DNA of 64,000 nucleotides from Rhodobacterales bacterium. GTDB taxonomy: Bacteria; Pseudomonadota; Alphaproteobacteria; Rhodobacterales; Rhodobacteraceae. Below the pieces are notes generated by a model. The model saw only the letters and a program-made list of their open reading frames with translations, ran no database searches and was not told the DNA's origin. Below are positions 1-7,187 of the stretch, one piece after another; position 1 is the first letter of the stretch; every line of letters starts with the position of its first letter. Made by a program: the position numbers and the translations under genes. The stretch spans positions 1-64,000 of the forward strand of contig PDRY01000023.1 of NCBI GenBank assembly GCA_002748265.1, read 5' to 3'.

Positions 1-162
1 AGTGGCGACGGCGTTGTCCTCGCAGACAGCGGCAGCGATTGGATGCCCGTTGGCGGAAAGTTCACCGGCAAGATCTTCGGCTTGGCCCTGTTTTCCAACG
101 CGCTAACCGCAGCAAAAGTTGCAGCGGCGAAGTCTTACTATGACCGCAAGGCCGGGCGCTAG
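1..162 (+). CDS. C-terminal end of an unrecognised protein (5' truncated by window edge)
   Basis: Frame 1 is open from the first base to a TAG at 160-162 and encodes 53 residues ending in SYYDRKAGR. The tail is alanine- and lysine-rich and probably helical. I do not recognise a family. It is treated as a real gene because the frame runs in from outside the window and a textbook intrinsic terminator follows about 30 bases after the stop. Its neighbours (SRAP protein, small zinc-ribbon protein, tRNA remnant) suggest accessory, possibly phage-derived DNA, but nothing in these 53 residues proves that. Confidence 0.5.
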   Translation, partial: SGDGVVLADSGSDWMPVGGKFTGKIFGLALFSNALTAAKVAAAKSYYDRKAGR

Positions 163-188
163 GCGGTCATCCGATCTGATCCTCAGCT

Positions 189-219
189 CCCCCCGACCCG
201 CGCGGTCGGGGGCTTTTTT
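189..219 (+). terminator. Intrinsic terminator
   Basis: A perfect 9-bp GC stem (CCCCCGACC at 190-198 and GGTCGGGGG at 204-212) with a 5-base loop is followed by a C and six T. It ends the plus-strand gene at 1-162. It also lies just beyond the stop of the minus-strand yedK-like gene, so the two genes converge on it. Confidence 0.85.
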
Positions 220-224
220 GCGTT

Positions 225-833
225 CTAGGGGATCAGGTTCAGGATTCCATCAGCGAGCGGTCTCTGAAGCGCAGCGGCATCCGCCCAAGAGGCTGACAGC
301 CACGCGGTCCATTCGTCGGCGTCGGTCAGAATAACCGGCATAGCTTTCGGGTGAATCGGCGCCACCTCTTCGTTCGGCTCTGTCGTCAGGAAGGCGAACA
401 GGTCGTCCGTGGTTTCGCCGTCCTTAACCTTCCGGGTGCTTGTCCAGTCGGGCACGAACAGGCCCGCGAAGAAAGCGGGCTCCGGCACTTCGAACCACTG
501 GTTGCCGCCCTTGACCGGCTCGGCAAATGAGGTGACCGGAACGAGGCACCGATGCTCAGGGCCCAGCCACCTTTGCCAGTGGCGCGAGCCCGTATTGCGC
601 ACGTTCGTGACGCCCTTGTCGTAGTTCCGACCCCGCATGAAATATTCGGGCGTCGGCAGGCCCCAGCGTGCAAGCTGTAGCACCTGACCGGCGCCATCAT
701 TGCGGATCACCGGGGCCATCTGGTCGGGATAGATCTGTTCGCGCGGCTCAAGGTTGCCGGTCCGGTCATCGAGGCCAGCGAAGAGCTGCCGCATCGCCTC
801 CTGGCTGGTGGTGCTGGAATACAGGTTGCACAT
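225..833 (-). CDS. yedK: SRAP-domain (HMCES/YedK-type) abasic-site DNA-protein crosslink protein
   Basis: The 202-residue protein belongs to the SOS response-associated peptidase family, whose members shield abasic sites in single-stranded DNA by forming a thiazolidine crosslink through an N-terminal cysteine. Hallmarks visible are Cys2 directly after the start Met (MCNLY), the NVRN segment near residues 77-80, the FAEP glutamate at 105, and the IHPKAMPV histidine at 161. Length is typical. The upstream minus-strand gene ends 2 bases before this start, so the two probably form an operon. Free-standing copies are common in prophages and islands, and this copy sits next to a broken tRNA gene. 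Family call is firm; island origin is inference. Confidence 0.92.
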   Translation of the reverse strand: MCNLYSSTTSQEAMRQLFAGLDDRTGNLEPREQIYPDQMAPVIRNDGAGQVLQLARWGLPTPEYFMRGRNYDKGVTNVRNTGSRHWQRWLGPEHRCLVPVTSFAEPVKGGNQWFEVPEPAFFAGLFVPDWTSTRKVKDGETTDDLFAFLTTEPNEEVAPIHPKAMPVILTDADEWTAWLSASWADAAALQRPLADGILNLIP

Positions 834-835
834 TG

Positions 836-1153
836 CTACGCCCTCTCATCGCGCCAGACCCACGTTAGAACCTGCCTGACCGGCCTGCGCACAGTAAACC
901 CCTCGACCATCTGTTGCGCTGAAGGGATGAAGGGTCGGGCAGAGACGCTGTCTTTCGTTCCACACTTAGAGCACGGCCACGGCGGCACATGCGCCTCATG
1001 CAGAGCCCCAACGACTGCGACCAGATCCGCCGCCCAATAGTTGGCCGACCGTTTGCAGAGGCTACAGCGGTAGGTGACCACCATGCCATCAGCTGCGGCA
1101 TCGCGCATCAGGCGGTTTCGTTGGCGACTCGATGAAGGACCGGCGGAAGGCAT
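836..1153 (-). CDS. Small zinc-ribbon hypothetical protein
   Basis: The ORF encodes up to 105 residues with two CxxC pairs (CSLC near residue 30 and CSKC near residue 62) spaced as in a small zinc ribbon, followed by a basic C-terminus. No family is recognised. The longest ATG is at 1153, but Met16 (1108) or Met24 (1084) could be the true start. None has a convincing Shine-Dalgarno sequence, and the cysteines begin after Met24. It is transcribed toward the SRAP gene with a 2-base gap, so a co-transcribed DNA- or RNA-related role is plausible but unproven. Confidence 0.6.
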   Translation of the reverse strand: MPSAGPSSSRQRNRLMRDAAADGMVVTYRCSLCKRSANYWAADLVAVVGALHEAHVPPWPCSKCGTKDSVSARPFIPSAQQMVEGFTVRRPVRQVLTWVWRDERA

Positions 1154-1488
1154 GGGAAACAGAATGAGAACATTCGTGCCGATTCTGCAATGGGGATAGC
1201 GGCGACGGTCGCACCGATCAGGCCGTCATCAGGGCGTCACTCTTTGAAGAACGAAGCCCATCCGCTGCCGACCAAGCAGTTATCATGTTCGTGTAAAGTT
1301 CACGATATGTCTTGATAACACTTTGGGCTTAGTGACTTGAATTTCGGGGAAATACTGACGGATTTGCAATCCGCTGCGTCACCACTCCGCCAACTCGCCG
1401 CCGTGGTGGTCTGGCTGCATCTATCGCGCCGCATGGGGGAGCGCCGAGGGCACGGCATGGTCTGCAGGACCTGTTCGGAGCTCGTGCA
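1154..1488. other. Gene-free stretch at a probable island/core junction
   Basis: No convincing protein gene is seen in these 335 bases. The one recognisable element is the truncated tRNA-Cys on the minus strand (1358-1391). The left part carries A/T-rich patches suited to a promoter for the minus-strand SRAP operon. Confidence 0.5.
1358..1391 (-). pseudogene. 5' part of a tRNA-Cys(GCA) gene, truncated after the anticodon arm
   Basis: Read on the minus strand, the segment starts GGCGGAG (acceptor 5' strand), continues through a D-arm-like stretch and contains a complete anticodon arm: GCGGA, loop TTGCAAA with anticodon GCA, then TCCGT. This is how bacterial tRNA-Cys reads. Where the variable loop, T arm (GGTTCGA..) and acceptor 3' strand (CTCCGCC) should follow, the sequence is unrelated (CAGTATTTCCCCGAAATTC). 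So only the 5' part is present and it cannot give a functional tRNA. The missing 3' part lies on the side of the SRAP genes. A scar of element integration or a deletion is the likeliest reading. Confidence 0.7.
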
Positions 1489-2001
1489 ATGCGCTTTCTC
1501 ATCTTGTCCCTGTTCGCTCTGACGGCGGTGTCCGCCTGCCTCAGCACGGCTCCGGGGCCGTCCGATCCGCCATCGCGGCCTTCTGTACGGCAGGCAGCGC
1601 CTTCGGTGCCCGACGTTCCGCGCGCGCAAGCGGAGGCGGCCCGCGTTCATGTGATCCGTGACAATCGCGGCGGGCAGGTGCTCTCGGCCTTGGCCGAACG
1701 GGAACGTCTGCGCCGATGGGGTGGGCCGGTGGAAGTGCGGGGCTATTGCGCGTCGGCCTGCACGATTTTTATCACTCTGCCCAACGCGTGCCTTGGGCGC
1801 GGGGCGGTCGTGGGGTTCCATGCGCCGTCGATCACGGGGACCGACACGATCATTCCAGGAACAGAGGGGTTCTTGGGGGCTTACTATCGCAACGGAATCC
1901 TTGAAAAGTGGCGCGCGGATTGGAGCCGGTCGACCAAGATCACCAAGATCCGTGCTCGGGAATATGTGGAGCTCGACCCGCAAACCCGACTGTGCGATTA
2001 G
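1489..2001 (+). CDS. Predicted lipoprotein with ClpP-like (COG3904-type) fold
   Basis: The 170-residue protein has a lipoprotein signal peptide ending in a TAVSAC lipobox (Cys17), then a Pro/Ser-rich linker to about residue 50. The mature domain contains V-x-R-x-N-x-G-G near residue 60, a CASACTIF motif at 87-94 and GFHAP around 109-113. This layout matches the periplasmic COG3904-type family, which resembles ClpP/crotonase-fold serine peptidases, with Ser89 at the nucleophile position. Whether it is proteolytic is unknown. It stands alone, upstream of the pcm-tolC group. Confidence 0.65.
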   Translation: MRFLILSLFALTAVSACLSTAPGPSDPPSRPSVRQAAPSVPDVPRAQAEAARVHVIRDNRGGQVLSALAERERLRRWGGPVEVRGYCASACTIFITLPNACLGRGAVVGFHAPSITGTDTIIPGTEGFLGAYYRNGILEKWRADWSRSTKITKIRAREYVELDPQTRLCD

Positions 2002-2082
2002 TGCAACTCAGCGGGGCGGCGTCTTGTGAACGTTAGGCCCCTGTGACATGATCTTGCCAAACGAAAAGCCCGGAGCGTCGAC

Positions 2083-2736
2083 ATGGCCGATTTCGCCACC
2101 AGCCGGACCACTATGGTCGATACCCAGATCCGTCCCTCTGATGTGACAAAGTATCCGATTATCCAGGCGATGCTTGCGATTCCGCGTGAGATTTTCCTGC
2201 CGGGTGGGCTGCGTCCAGTGGCCTATGCTGATCGGGATCAACCGCTTGAGGGCGGGCGCTATGTGCTCGCTCCGCGCAGCTTCGCCAAGATGCTTGATGC
2301 TGCGAATGTCGGGGCAGAAGATGTCGTTCTCGATCTGGGCTGTGGGCTAGGGTATTCGACCGCGGTTCTGGCGCATATGGCCAAGACTGTCGTGGCTGTC
2401 GAGGAAAACGGCTCTCACGCTGAGGACGCACAGAGCGCGCTTTCCGAAGCTGGCGTCGACAACGCCGCCGTGATCGCCGGGCCGATGGCCGCAGGAGAGC
2501 CGAAATCGGGCCCCTATGACGTGATCATGGTTCAGGGCGCGATTGAGACTTGGCCCGAAGCATTGACCGATCAGCTTTGTGAGGGGGGGCGTGCCGTTGC
2601 CCTCTGGGCCGAGGGTCACAACTGCACCGCCCGGCTGGGCCACAAGCTTGATGGGCGCATGATCTGGCGCGATCTTTTCTCCGCCAGTGCGCCGGTGCTT
2701 CCGGGCTTTGCCCGCGTTCAGGAATTTGCATTTTAG
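2083..2736 (+). CDS. Protein-L-isoaspartate O-methyltransferase-like SAM methyltransferase
   Basis: The 217-residue class I methyltransferase has SAM motif I (VVLDLGCGLGYSTAVL, residues 81-96), an acidic motif II (VVAVEE) and the overall length and order of PCMT (COG2518). The canonical substrate-binding TISxP-type motif before the SAM domain is replaced by YVLAPRSFAKML, so isoaspartyl repair activity is doubtful. In alphaproteobacteria this gene commonly precedes tolC, as here (39 bases apart), which suggests a shared transcript and possibly another substrate. The fold call is firm; the substrate is open. Confidence 0.8.
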   Translation: MADFATSRTTMVDTQIRPSDVTKYPIIQAMLAIPREIFLPGGLRPVAYADRDQPLEGGRYVLAPRSFAKMLDAANVGAEDVVLDLGCGLGYSTAVLAHMAKTVVAVEENGSHAEDAQSALSEAGVDNAAVIAGPMAAGEPKSGPYDVIMVQGAIETWPEALTDQLCEGGRAVALWAEGHNCTARLGHKLDGRMIWRDLFSASAPVLPGFARVQEFAF

Positions 2737-2775
2737 ATTACGTAACCCATTAGAACCACGCAGAAAGGGCTCTTC

Positions 2776-4206
2776 ATGTTCCGCGCTCCTCTTCGCCTCC
2801 TGGCTCTGGTCGCGGGAGTGGCATGCGCCTCTGCCGCCCAAGCTGACACGCTGGCCGATACGCTGACGCTGGCCTATCGCAACTCTGGCCTTCTCGATCA
2901 GAACCGCGCCTTGCTGCGCGCCGCAGACGAAGACGTCGCGCAAGCGGTCTCTGCGCTGCGTCCGATCGTGAACTGGAGCGCAAACATCAAACAGACACGG
3001 GTGGTGGCGAATTACGACGCTGGATCCCGTGTCGTGCCCGATGGCCGCGGTGGCGCGATTTCGGTGAACTACGGGTCCGGCGCCAATGTGACCAACGAGA
3101 CGACTGCCAATATTGGCATTTCGGCCTCGCTGCTGCTCTATGATTTTGGGGCCTCGCAATACGGGATCGACGCCGCGAAAGAGCTGGTGCTCGCCACCCG
3201 GCAAGGTCTGATCTCCGCCGAGCAGAACGTTCTGCTGCGGGCCGTTCAGGCCCATATGGAAGTGCGCCGCGCTCACGAAGTGTTGGAGCTGCGCCGCTCC
3301 AATGTCGGGTTGATCCAACAGGAGTTGCGCGCAGCCCGTGACCGTTTCGAAGTGGGGGAAATTACCCGGACGGACGTGTCCTTTGCAGAAGCGCGCTTGG
3401 CCGAAGCACGGGCTCAAGTGGCCGCGGCCGAAGGTGATCTGGCGCGGGCGCGCGAGGAATACCGCGCTGTGACGGGGCAGGCTCCGAACCGGTTGTCGGC
3501 AGGCACGCCCGCCCGAATTCGCCAGACCGAAGATCAGGCCATCGCGATTGCGCTGCGCAATCATCCCGCAATCATCGAAGTGCAGCACAACGTTGCGGCG
3601 GCGGAGCTGAATATCAAGCGCGCGGAAGCGGCAATGAAGCCGCGGGCGCAGCTCGACGCTCAGATGGGGGTCGATCAGGACTGGAACATGCAGCAAAGCT
3701 TGGGGCTTTCGATCTCCGGGCCGATTTATCAAGGCGGCGGATTGTCGAGCCGGGTGCGTCAGGCCATGGCACGGCGGGACGCCAACCGCGCTGGGTTGCA
3801 TACGACGTCGGCCGCGATCCGCCAGCAGGTGTCGAGCGCCTACGCGATCATGCAGGTGACCAAGCTGTCCATCGAGGCATCCGATACCCAGGTTCGTGCC
3901 GCGCGTACCGCCTTTGAGGGGATTCGCGAAGAGGCCGGGCTCGGCTCCCGCACGACGCTGGACGTCCTGGATGCAGAGCAAAGCCTGCTGAACGCGCGGG
4001 TTGGCGTCGTGTCGGCCCAGATCGATCAGGTGATTGCGTCCTACAACACGCTGGCCTCCATGGGGCAGCTCACAGCGCAGGCGCTGCAATTGCCGGTTCA
4101 GCAGTACGATCCCACGGCCTACTACAAGCTGGTCGAAGGGGCTCCGACTGCACGGTCGGAACAGGGGCGGGCGCTTGATCGCGTACTCCGCTCTATCGGG
4201 GATTAA
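2776..4206 (+). CDS. tolC: TolC-family outer membrane channel
   Basis: The 476-residue protein begins with a Sec signal peptide (cleavage likely after ASAAQA, about residue 23) followed by the DTLADTLTLAYRNSGLL start typical of TolC. Long coiled-coil helices come in two repeats, with the GxxSLLLYDFG and GPIYQGGGLSS strand motifs marking the two outer-membrane beta segments. It forms the trimeric outer-membrane duct for type I secretion and drug efflux. No inner-membrane partner is adjacent, so it probably serves several systems, unlike the dedicated TolC-type protein at 40.0 kb. GGGCTC lies upstream as a weak ribosome-binding site. Confidence 0.93.
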   Translation: MFRAPLRLLALVAGVACASAAQADTLADTLTLAYRNSGLLDQNRALLRAADEDVAQAVSALRPIVNWSANIKQTRVVANYDAGSRVVPDGRGGAISVNYGSGANVTNETTANIGISASLLLYDFGASQYGIDAAKELVLATRQGLISAEQNVLLRAVQAHMEVRRAHEVLELRRSNVGLIQQELRAARDRFEVGEITRTDVSFAEARLAEARAQVAAAEGDLARAREEYRAVTGQAPNRLSAGTPARIRQTEDQAIAIALRNHPAIIEVQHNVAAAELNIKRAEAAMKPRAQLDAQMGVDQDWNMQQSLGLSISGPIYQGGGLSSRVRQAMARRDANRAGLHTTSAAIRQQVSSAYAIMQVTKLSIEASDTQVRAARTAFEGIREEAGLGSRTTLDVLDAEQSLLNARVGVVSAQIDQVIASYNTLASMGQLTAQALQLPVQQYDPTAYYKLVEGAPTARSEQGRALDRVLRSIGD

Positions 4207-4281
4207 CGCCGGTCTTCTCAAGGCGTTGTCCGATCCGGTCCGGCTGTGTAGGGTGGGGCCGAGGCAATGCAGGAACGACAA

Positions 4282-5136
4282 ATGTCCGACCCGGTCACAA
4301 ATGTAGAAGTTGAAGACGTCCTGTCATCGATCCGGCGTCTTCTCGCAGATGGCCAGTCGGCCGCTCCGGCGGAGACGACTGGCGCTGATCGTCGTGCGCC
4401 CGAAGCCGAGGAGAAGCTTGTTCTGACCCCGGAGTTTCGAGTGGGCGAGAGCAGGGGAGACGCGCCGGTCGAGAGCGCCGCGCCGCTCGTCCTCGATAGC
4501 CCTCTGACGCCCGAGCCCGAGCTCGTCGTGCCGTCGGTGCACCAGATCGGTGAGGATGCCGATACTTTGGCCGATGGCTGCGCGGAGCCCAGCCACGAGA
4601 CGGTTTCACAAGAAGAGGCCGTGCAGGACAGTGATCCGGACAGTCTGGCAGAGCGCCGAGCGCGGCTGGAGGCCACCATTGCGGAGCTTGAAGCCGCCGT
4701 CGCCGGAGAAGACACAGAGTGGGAACCCGATGGCTCGGAAGAGGCCGAGGACGCGCAGTTCGTTATGCCGAGCACATTGGCGCGCGATCTAAACGCCGTG
4801 GAAGATGCCGATCTGGCGGATCCCGACCCCGCCAAGCCGGAGCCAGAGCTGGAAACGGCGGGGGATGAACCCGCAGATGACGAAGCCGAAGACATTCCGT
4901 TCGTGGCCGATCCGGTCGGCACGGATGCTGCCGTCCCGAGCGATGCTGAGCATGACGAACTGGCCGCCTATCTGGCGGACAGCGCGGCGATCGACGATGA
5001 CAAGCTACAGGCCATGGTGGCGGAGGCTGTTCGGGCGGAGCTTCAGGGCGTGTTGGGCGAGCGGATCACCCGCAATGTCCGCAAGCTTGTGCGGCGCGAG
5101 ATTTATCGCATCATTGCTAGCGAAGACCTAACCTGA
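4282..5136 (+). CDS. PopZ-like (DUF2497-type) acidic polar-organiser candidate
   Basis: The protein (284 residues) has three parts. A short N-terminal amphipathic helix (EVEDVLSSIRRLLAD) is followed by about 200 residues of very acidic, Pro/Ala/Glu-rich low-complexity sequence. A C-terminal helical region contains LGERITRNVRKLVRREI. This matches PopZ and its relatives: a partner-binding N-helix, a disordered acidic linker and a C-terminal oligomerisation module. I chose ATG 4282 because AGGA lies 7 bases upstream. The in-frame ATG at 4267 has its GAGG only 2 bases away. Sequence similarity to Caulobacter PopZ is weak, so the role is inferred from architecture. Confidence 0.6.
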   Translation: MSDPVTNVEVEDVLSSIRRLLADGQSAAPAETTGADRRAPEAEEKLVLTPEFRVGESRGDAPVESAAPLVLDSPLTPEPELVVPSVHQIGEDADTLADGCAEPSHETVSQEEAVQDSDPDSLAERRARLEATIAELEAAVAGEDTEWEPDGSEEAEDAQFVMPSTLARDLNAVEDADLADPDPAKPEPELETAGDEPADDEAEDIPFVADPVGTDAAVPSDAEHDELAAYLADSAAIDDDKLQAMVAEAVRAELQGVLGERITRNVRKLVRREIYRIIASEDLT

Positions 5137-5158
5137 GCACGGCGCGCTGCGCTCAACG

Positions 5159-5189
5159 AAAAACGCGGCCCGTTGGGACCGCGTTTTTT
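5159..5189. terminator. Bidirectional intrinsic terminator
   Basis: AACGCGG (5162-5168) pairs with CCGCGTT (5179-5185), extended by CCC/GGG with one bulged A and a 3-base loop. Six T follow on the plus strand and five A precede, so it can terminate both the PopZ-like gene and the convergent DUF6280 gene. Confidence 0.85.
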
Positions 5190-5212
5190 CATGGCAGCAT
5201 GAACGTGTGGGA

Positions 5213-5530
5213 TCAGGCGGCGGCTTGCTCGGCCGCGTGACGGCGTTCGCTTTCTTCGCGGGACAGGGCGACCGAGGTCCGCACGCCGCGACCGACGAAA
5301 TCCATCAGACCTTGCACGACACGCTCGTTCGGGTCGATCCCGGCGCAGGACAGCACTTCACGGCCATCGCGCGAGCGCGCCCAGCGAGCGATTTGCTCGG
5401 GGCCATTGCCGTATTTCTTGTCATCGGCAATCGCATCGTCCAAGGCAGCCAGCACAACAGCAGCAAAAAGCTTGCGCGCGCGGTTGCCCTGTTCATTGTT
5501 GAATGCGGTGCCGTCGATGAAGTCTTTCAT
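5213..5530 (-). CDS. DUF6280-type conserved protein of Rhodobacterales
   Basis: The 105-residue soluble protein begins MKDFIDGTAFNNEQG and includes KLFAAVVLAALDDAIADD and ARSRDGREVLSCAGIDPNER. These I recognise as a small family conserved across Rhodobacterales without known function. The start at 5530 was preferred over an upstream ATG at 5626 because AGGAA sits 5 bases before it and the extra residues look non-coding. It appears monocistronic, ending at a shared bidirectional terminator. Confidence 0.8.
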   Translation of the reverse strand: MKDFIDGTAFNNEQGNRARKLFAAVVLAALDDAIADDKKYGNGPEQIARWARSRDGREVLSCAGIDPNERVVQGLMDFVGRGVRTSVALSREESERRHAAEQAAA

Positions 5531-5673
5531 TGCGGTTCCTTGTTTTTGCTCTTGTGGTCCGGGCGTGAGGGTCAATATGCACGTGCAGCACTGATTCTTG
5601 CCGACCGTTCTGGGAATGGCTGCCATGCGTTTGGCGCATGGCTTCGGGGGCTTTTGGGGACTATTTGCTTATC

Positions 5674-5702
5674 TTGTCAGGGGCGAACCGCCTAGATATA
5701 GG
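5674..5702 (+). promoter_or_regulatory. Sigma-70-like promoter of efp
   Basis: TTGTCA at 5674-5679 and TATAGG at 5697-5702 are separated by exactly 17 bases. They lie about 50 bases upstream of the efp start, a suitable position for a housekeeping promoter. This is a match by eye only. Confidence 0.45.
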
Positions 5703-5754
5703 CATGCTTAAGACCCCATCAACCTTTTGACACAATTCTGACACGGAAATCAGT

Positions 5755-6318
5755 ATGGCCAAGATCAACGGTAATGAAATCCGTCCGGGCAATGTTCTGG
5801 AACATGACGGTCACCTTTGGGCGGCGGTGAAGGTGGATCACGTGAAGCCCGGCAAGGGTGGAGCCTTCGCTCAGGTGGAGCTGCGCAACCTGCGCAATGG
5901 CTCCAAGCTGAACGAGCGATTCCGCTCCGCTGACAAGGTGGAACGTGTGCGCTTGGAGCAGAAAGACCAGCAGTTTCTCTATGAAAACGATGGGATGCTC
6001 GTTTTCATGGACACCGAGACCTATGAGCAGGTCGAGCTGCCCGCCGAGATCTTGGGGGAGCGTCGCCCGTTCCTTCAGGACGGGATGACGGTCGTGGTGG
6101 AATACTACGAAGAAGAGGCGCTGAACGCGACACTGCCGCAGAAAGTGACCTGCAAGATCGTAGAAACCGAGCCGGTCGTGAAGGGCCAGACGGCAGCCAA
6201 CAGCTTCAAGCCTGCTGTCCTGGACAACGGCATGCGGGTGATGGTGCCGCCTTTCGTGGCGCAGGACGAGGACATCATCGTCAACACTGAGACGATGGAA
6301 TATTCCGAGCGCGCCTAA
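5755..6318 (+). CDS. efp: Translation elongation factor P
   Basis: The 187-residue protein has the three beta-barrel domains of EF-P. It starts [19 protein letters not shown] and carries the KPGKGGAF tip loop with Lys34, the residue modified by EpmA-type enzymes in many bacteria. It ends with the conserved EYSERA C-terminus. EF-P rescues ribosomes stalled at polyproline stretches, relevant here because the window encodes proline-rich proteins (BapA-like linker, AccB linker). It is a single gene with its own promoter and a strong hairpin downstream. Confidence 0.97.
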   Translation: MAKINGNEIRPGNVLEHDGHLWAAVKVDHVKPGKGGAFAQVELRNLRNGSKLNERFRSADKVERVRLEQKDQQFLYENDGMLVFMDTETYEQVELPAEILGERRPFLQDGMTVVVEYYEEEALNATLPQKVTCKIVETEPVVKGQTAANSFKPAVLDNGMRVMVPPFVAQDEDIIVNTETMEYSERA

Positions 6319-6367
6319 GCGGCGCGCCTTAGGGCTGGCTCAGGTTTCGCCCCTGCGGGGCGACCGA

Positions 6368-6394
6368 CCGGGGGAGGGCGCTGCCCTCCCCCGG
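6368..6394. repeat. Strong GC hairpin (REP-like or terminator) after efp
   Basis: CCGGGGGAGGGC (6368-6379) and GCCCTCCCCCGG (6383-6394) form a perfect 12-bp stem with a 3-base loop. It is followed by ACCCCCTCCCGAGGTATTTGAAC, a phrase I associate with recurrent intergenic elements of Rhodobacterales. No U-tract follows directly, so it may be a REP-like element or RNA stabiliser rather than a classical terminator. It lies between convergent efp and ygfZ. Confidence 0.65.
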
Positions 6395-6470
6395 ACCCCC
6401 TCCCGAGGTATTTGAACAAATAAGATGGGGGCGCGGCGTTGTTGCTGCGCCCTTTTTCTGTGGGGTGCTG

Positions 6471-7187
6471 TCAGGGGCTGGGAGCGAGCGTTGCAGAGCC
6501 CGCGTTCAGCGAGCCGTCCATGCGGTCGAACCTCATATGAGCGAGCGCATGGCCGTCCGCCTGGCTGAACAGCGTGCCTGCCGGTTTCCCGTCACAGGTG
6601 ATCTGCGTGCCAACGGGCGCGGAGCCGGTGATGGCGAGGCGGGTCAGGCCTTTCTTGAGCGTCGTCTTGTGCTTCATGCGGGCGGTGACTTCCTGGCCGA
6701 CATAGCAGCCTTTGCGGAAATCTACGCCGTTGAGCCGCTCAAACCCCGCCTCCAGAATGTACGTCTCTGGCGTCAGTTCGATGCCGGTTTCCGGGATCAC
6801 TTCGGTGACGCGTGTCTCGATCGGATCGGGGGTGGCGCTGCGGGTGCCATAGAGGCGGCGGGGAAGGGCAGGGTGGCGCGGATCGGCCAGGCCCTGCGCG
6901 CCATGGGCCACGCGGAGCGGGCTTTCCGTGATCTCGACCTTTGCGCGCAGCTTGTACATGGCAAGCCACTGGGCGAGCTGCGCGGCGTGGCTGGAGGCCA
7001 CGTCGAGGATCAGGGCCTCGGGCTGGGACAGGATCAGGAAGTCTGCCAGATACTTGCCCTGTGGCGTCAGCATGGCCGCGTAGATGAGCGTATCCGGCCC
7101 GGCGTGGGTCACGTCATTGGTCACAAGCCCCTGGAGGAAGTGTTCCCGGTCGTCTCCACTGATGGCGATGAGGCTGCGGTCAGTCAT
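6471..7187 (-). CDS. ygfZ: YgfZ/GcvT-fold folate-binding Fe-S biogenesis protein
   Basis: The 238-residue protein has the family signature KGCYVGQE (around residues 180-187), where the cysteine is needed for function in YgfZ. The N-terminal part resembles the aminomethyltransferase fold (ISGDDREHFLQGLVTND). It acts with folate in iron-sulfur cluster assembly or repair. It is shorter than E. coli YgfZ (about 326), as is usual for alphaproteobacterial members. The start at 7187 has AGGAAG upstream. It overlaps the 3' end of the ABC exporter gene by 8 bases, indicating co-translation. Confidence 0.9.
   Translation of the reverse strand: MTDRSLIAISGDDREHFLQGLVTNDVTHAGPDTLIYAAMLTPQGKYLADFLILSQPEALILDVASSHAAQLAQWLAMYKLRAKVEITESPLRVAHGAQGLADPRHPALPRRLYGTRSATPDPIETRVTEVIPETGIELTPETYILEAGFERLNGVDFRKGCYVGQEVTARMKHKTTLKKGLTRLAITGSAPVGTQITCDGKPAGTLFSQADGHALAHMRFDRMDGSLNAGSATLAPSP

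Noticed and set aside
2347-4281. 644-codon minus-strand open frame opposite the methyltransferase and tolC genes
   Set aside because: Long antisense frames are common opposite high-GC genes; the translation is Arg/His/Gln-rich with no domain, and both plus-strand genes have clear family motifs.
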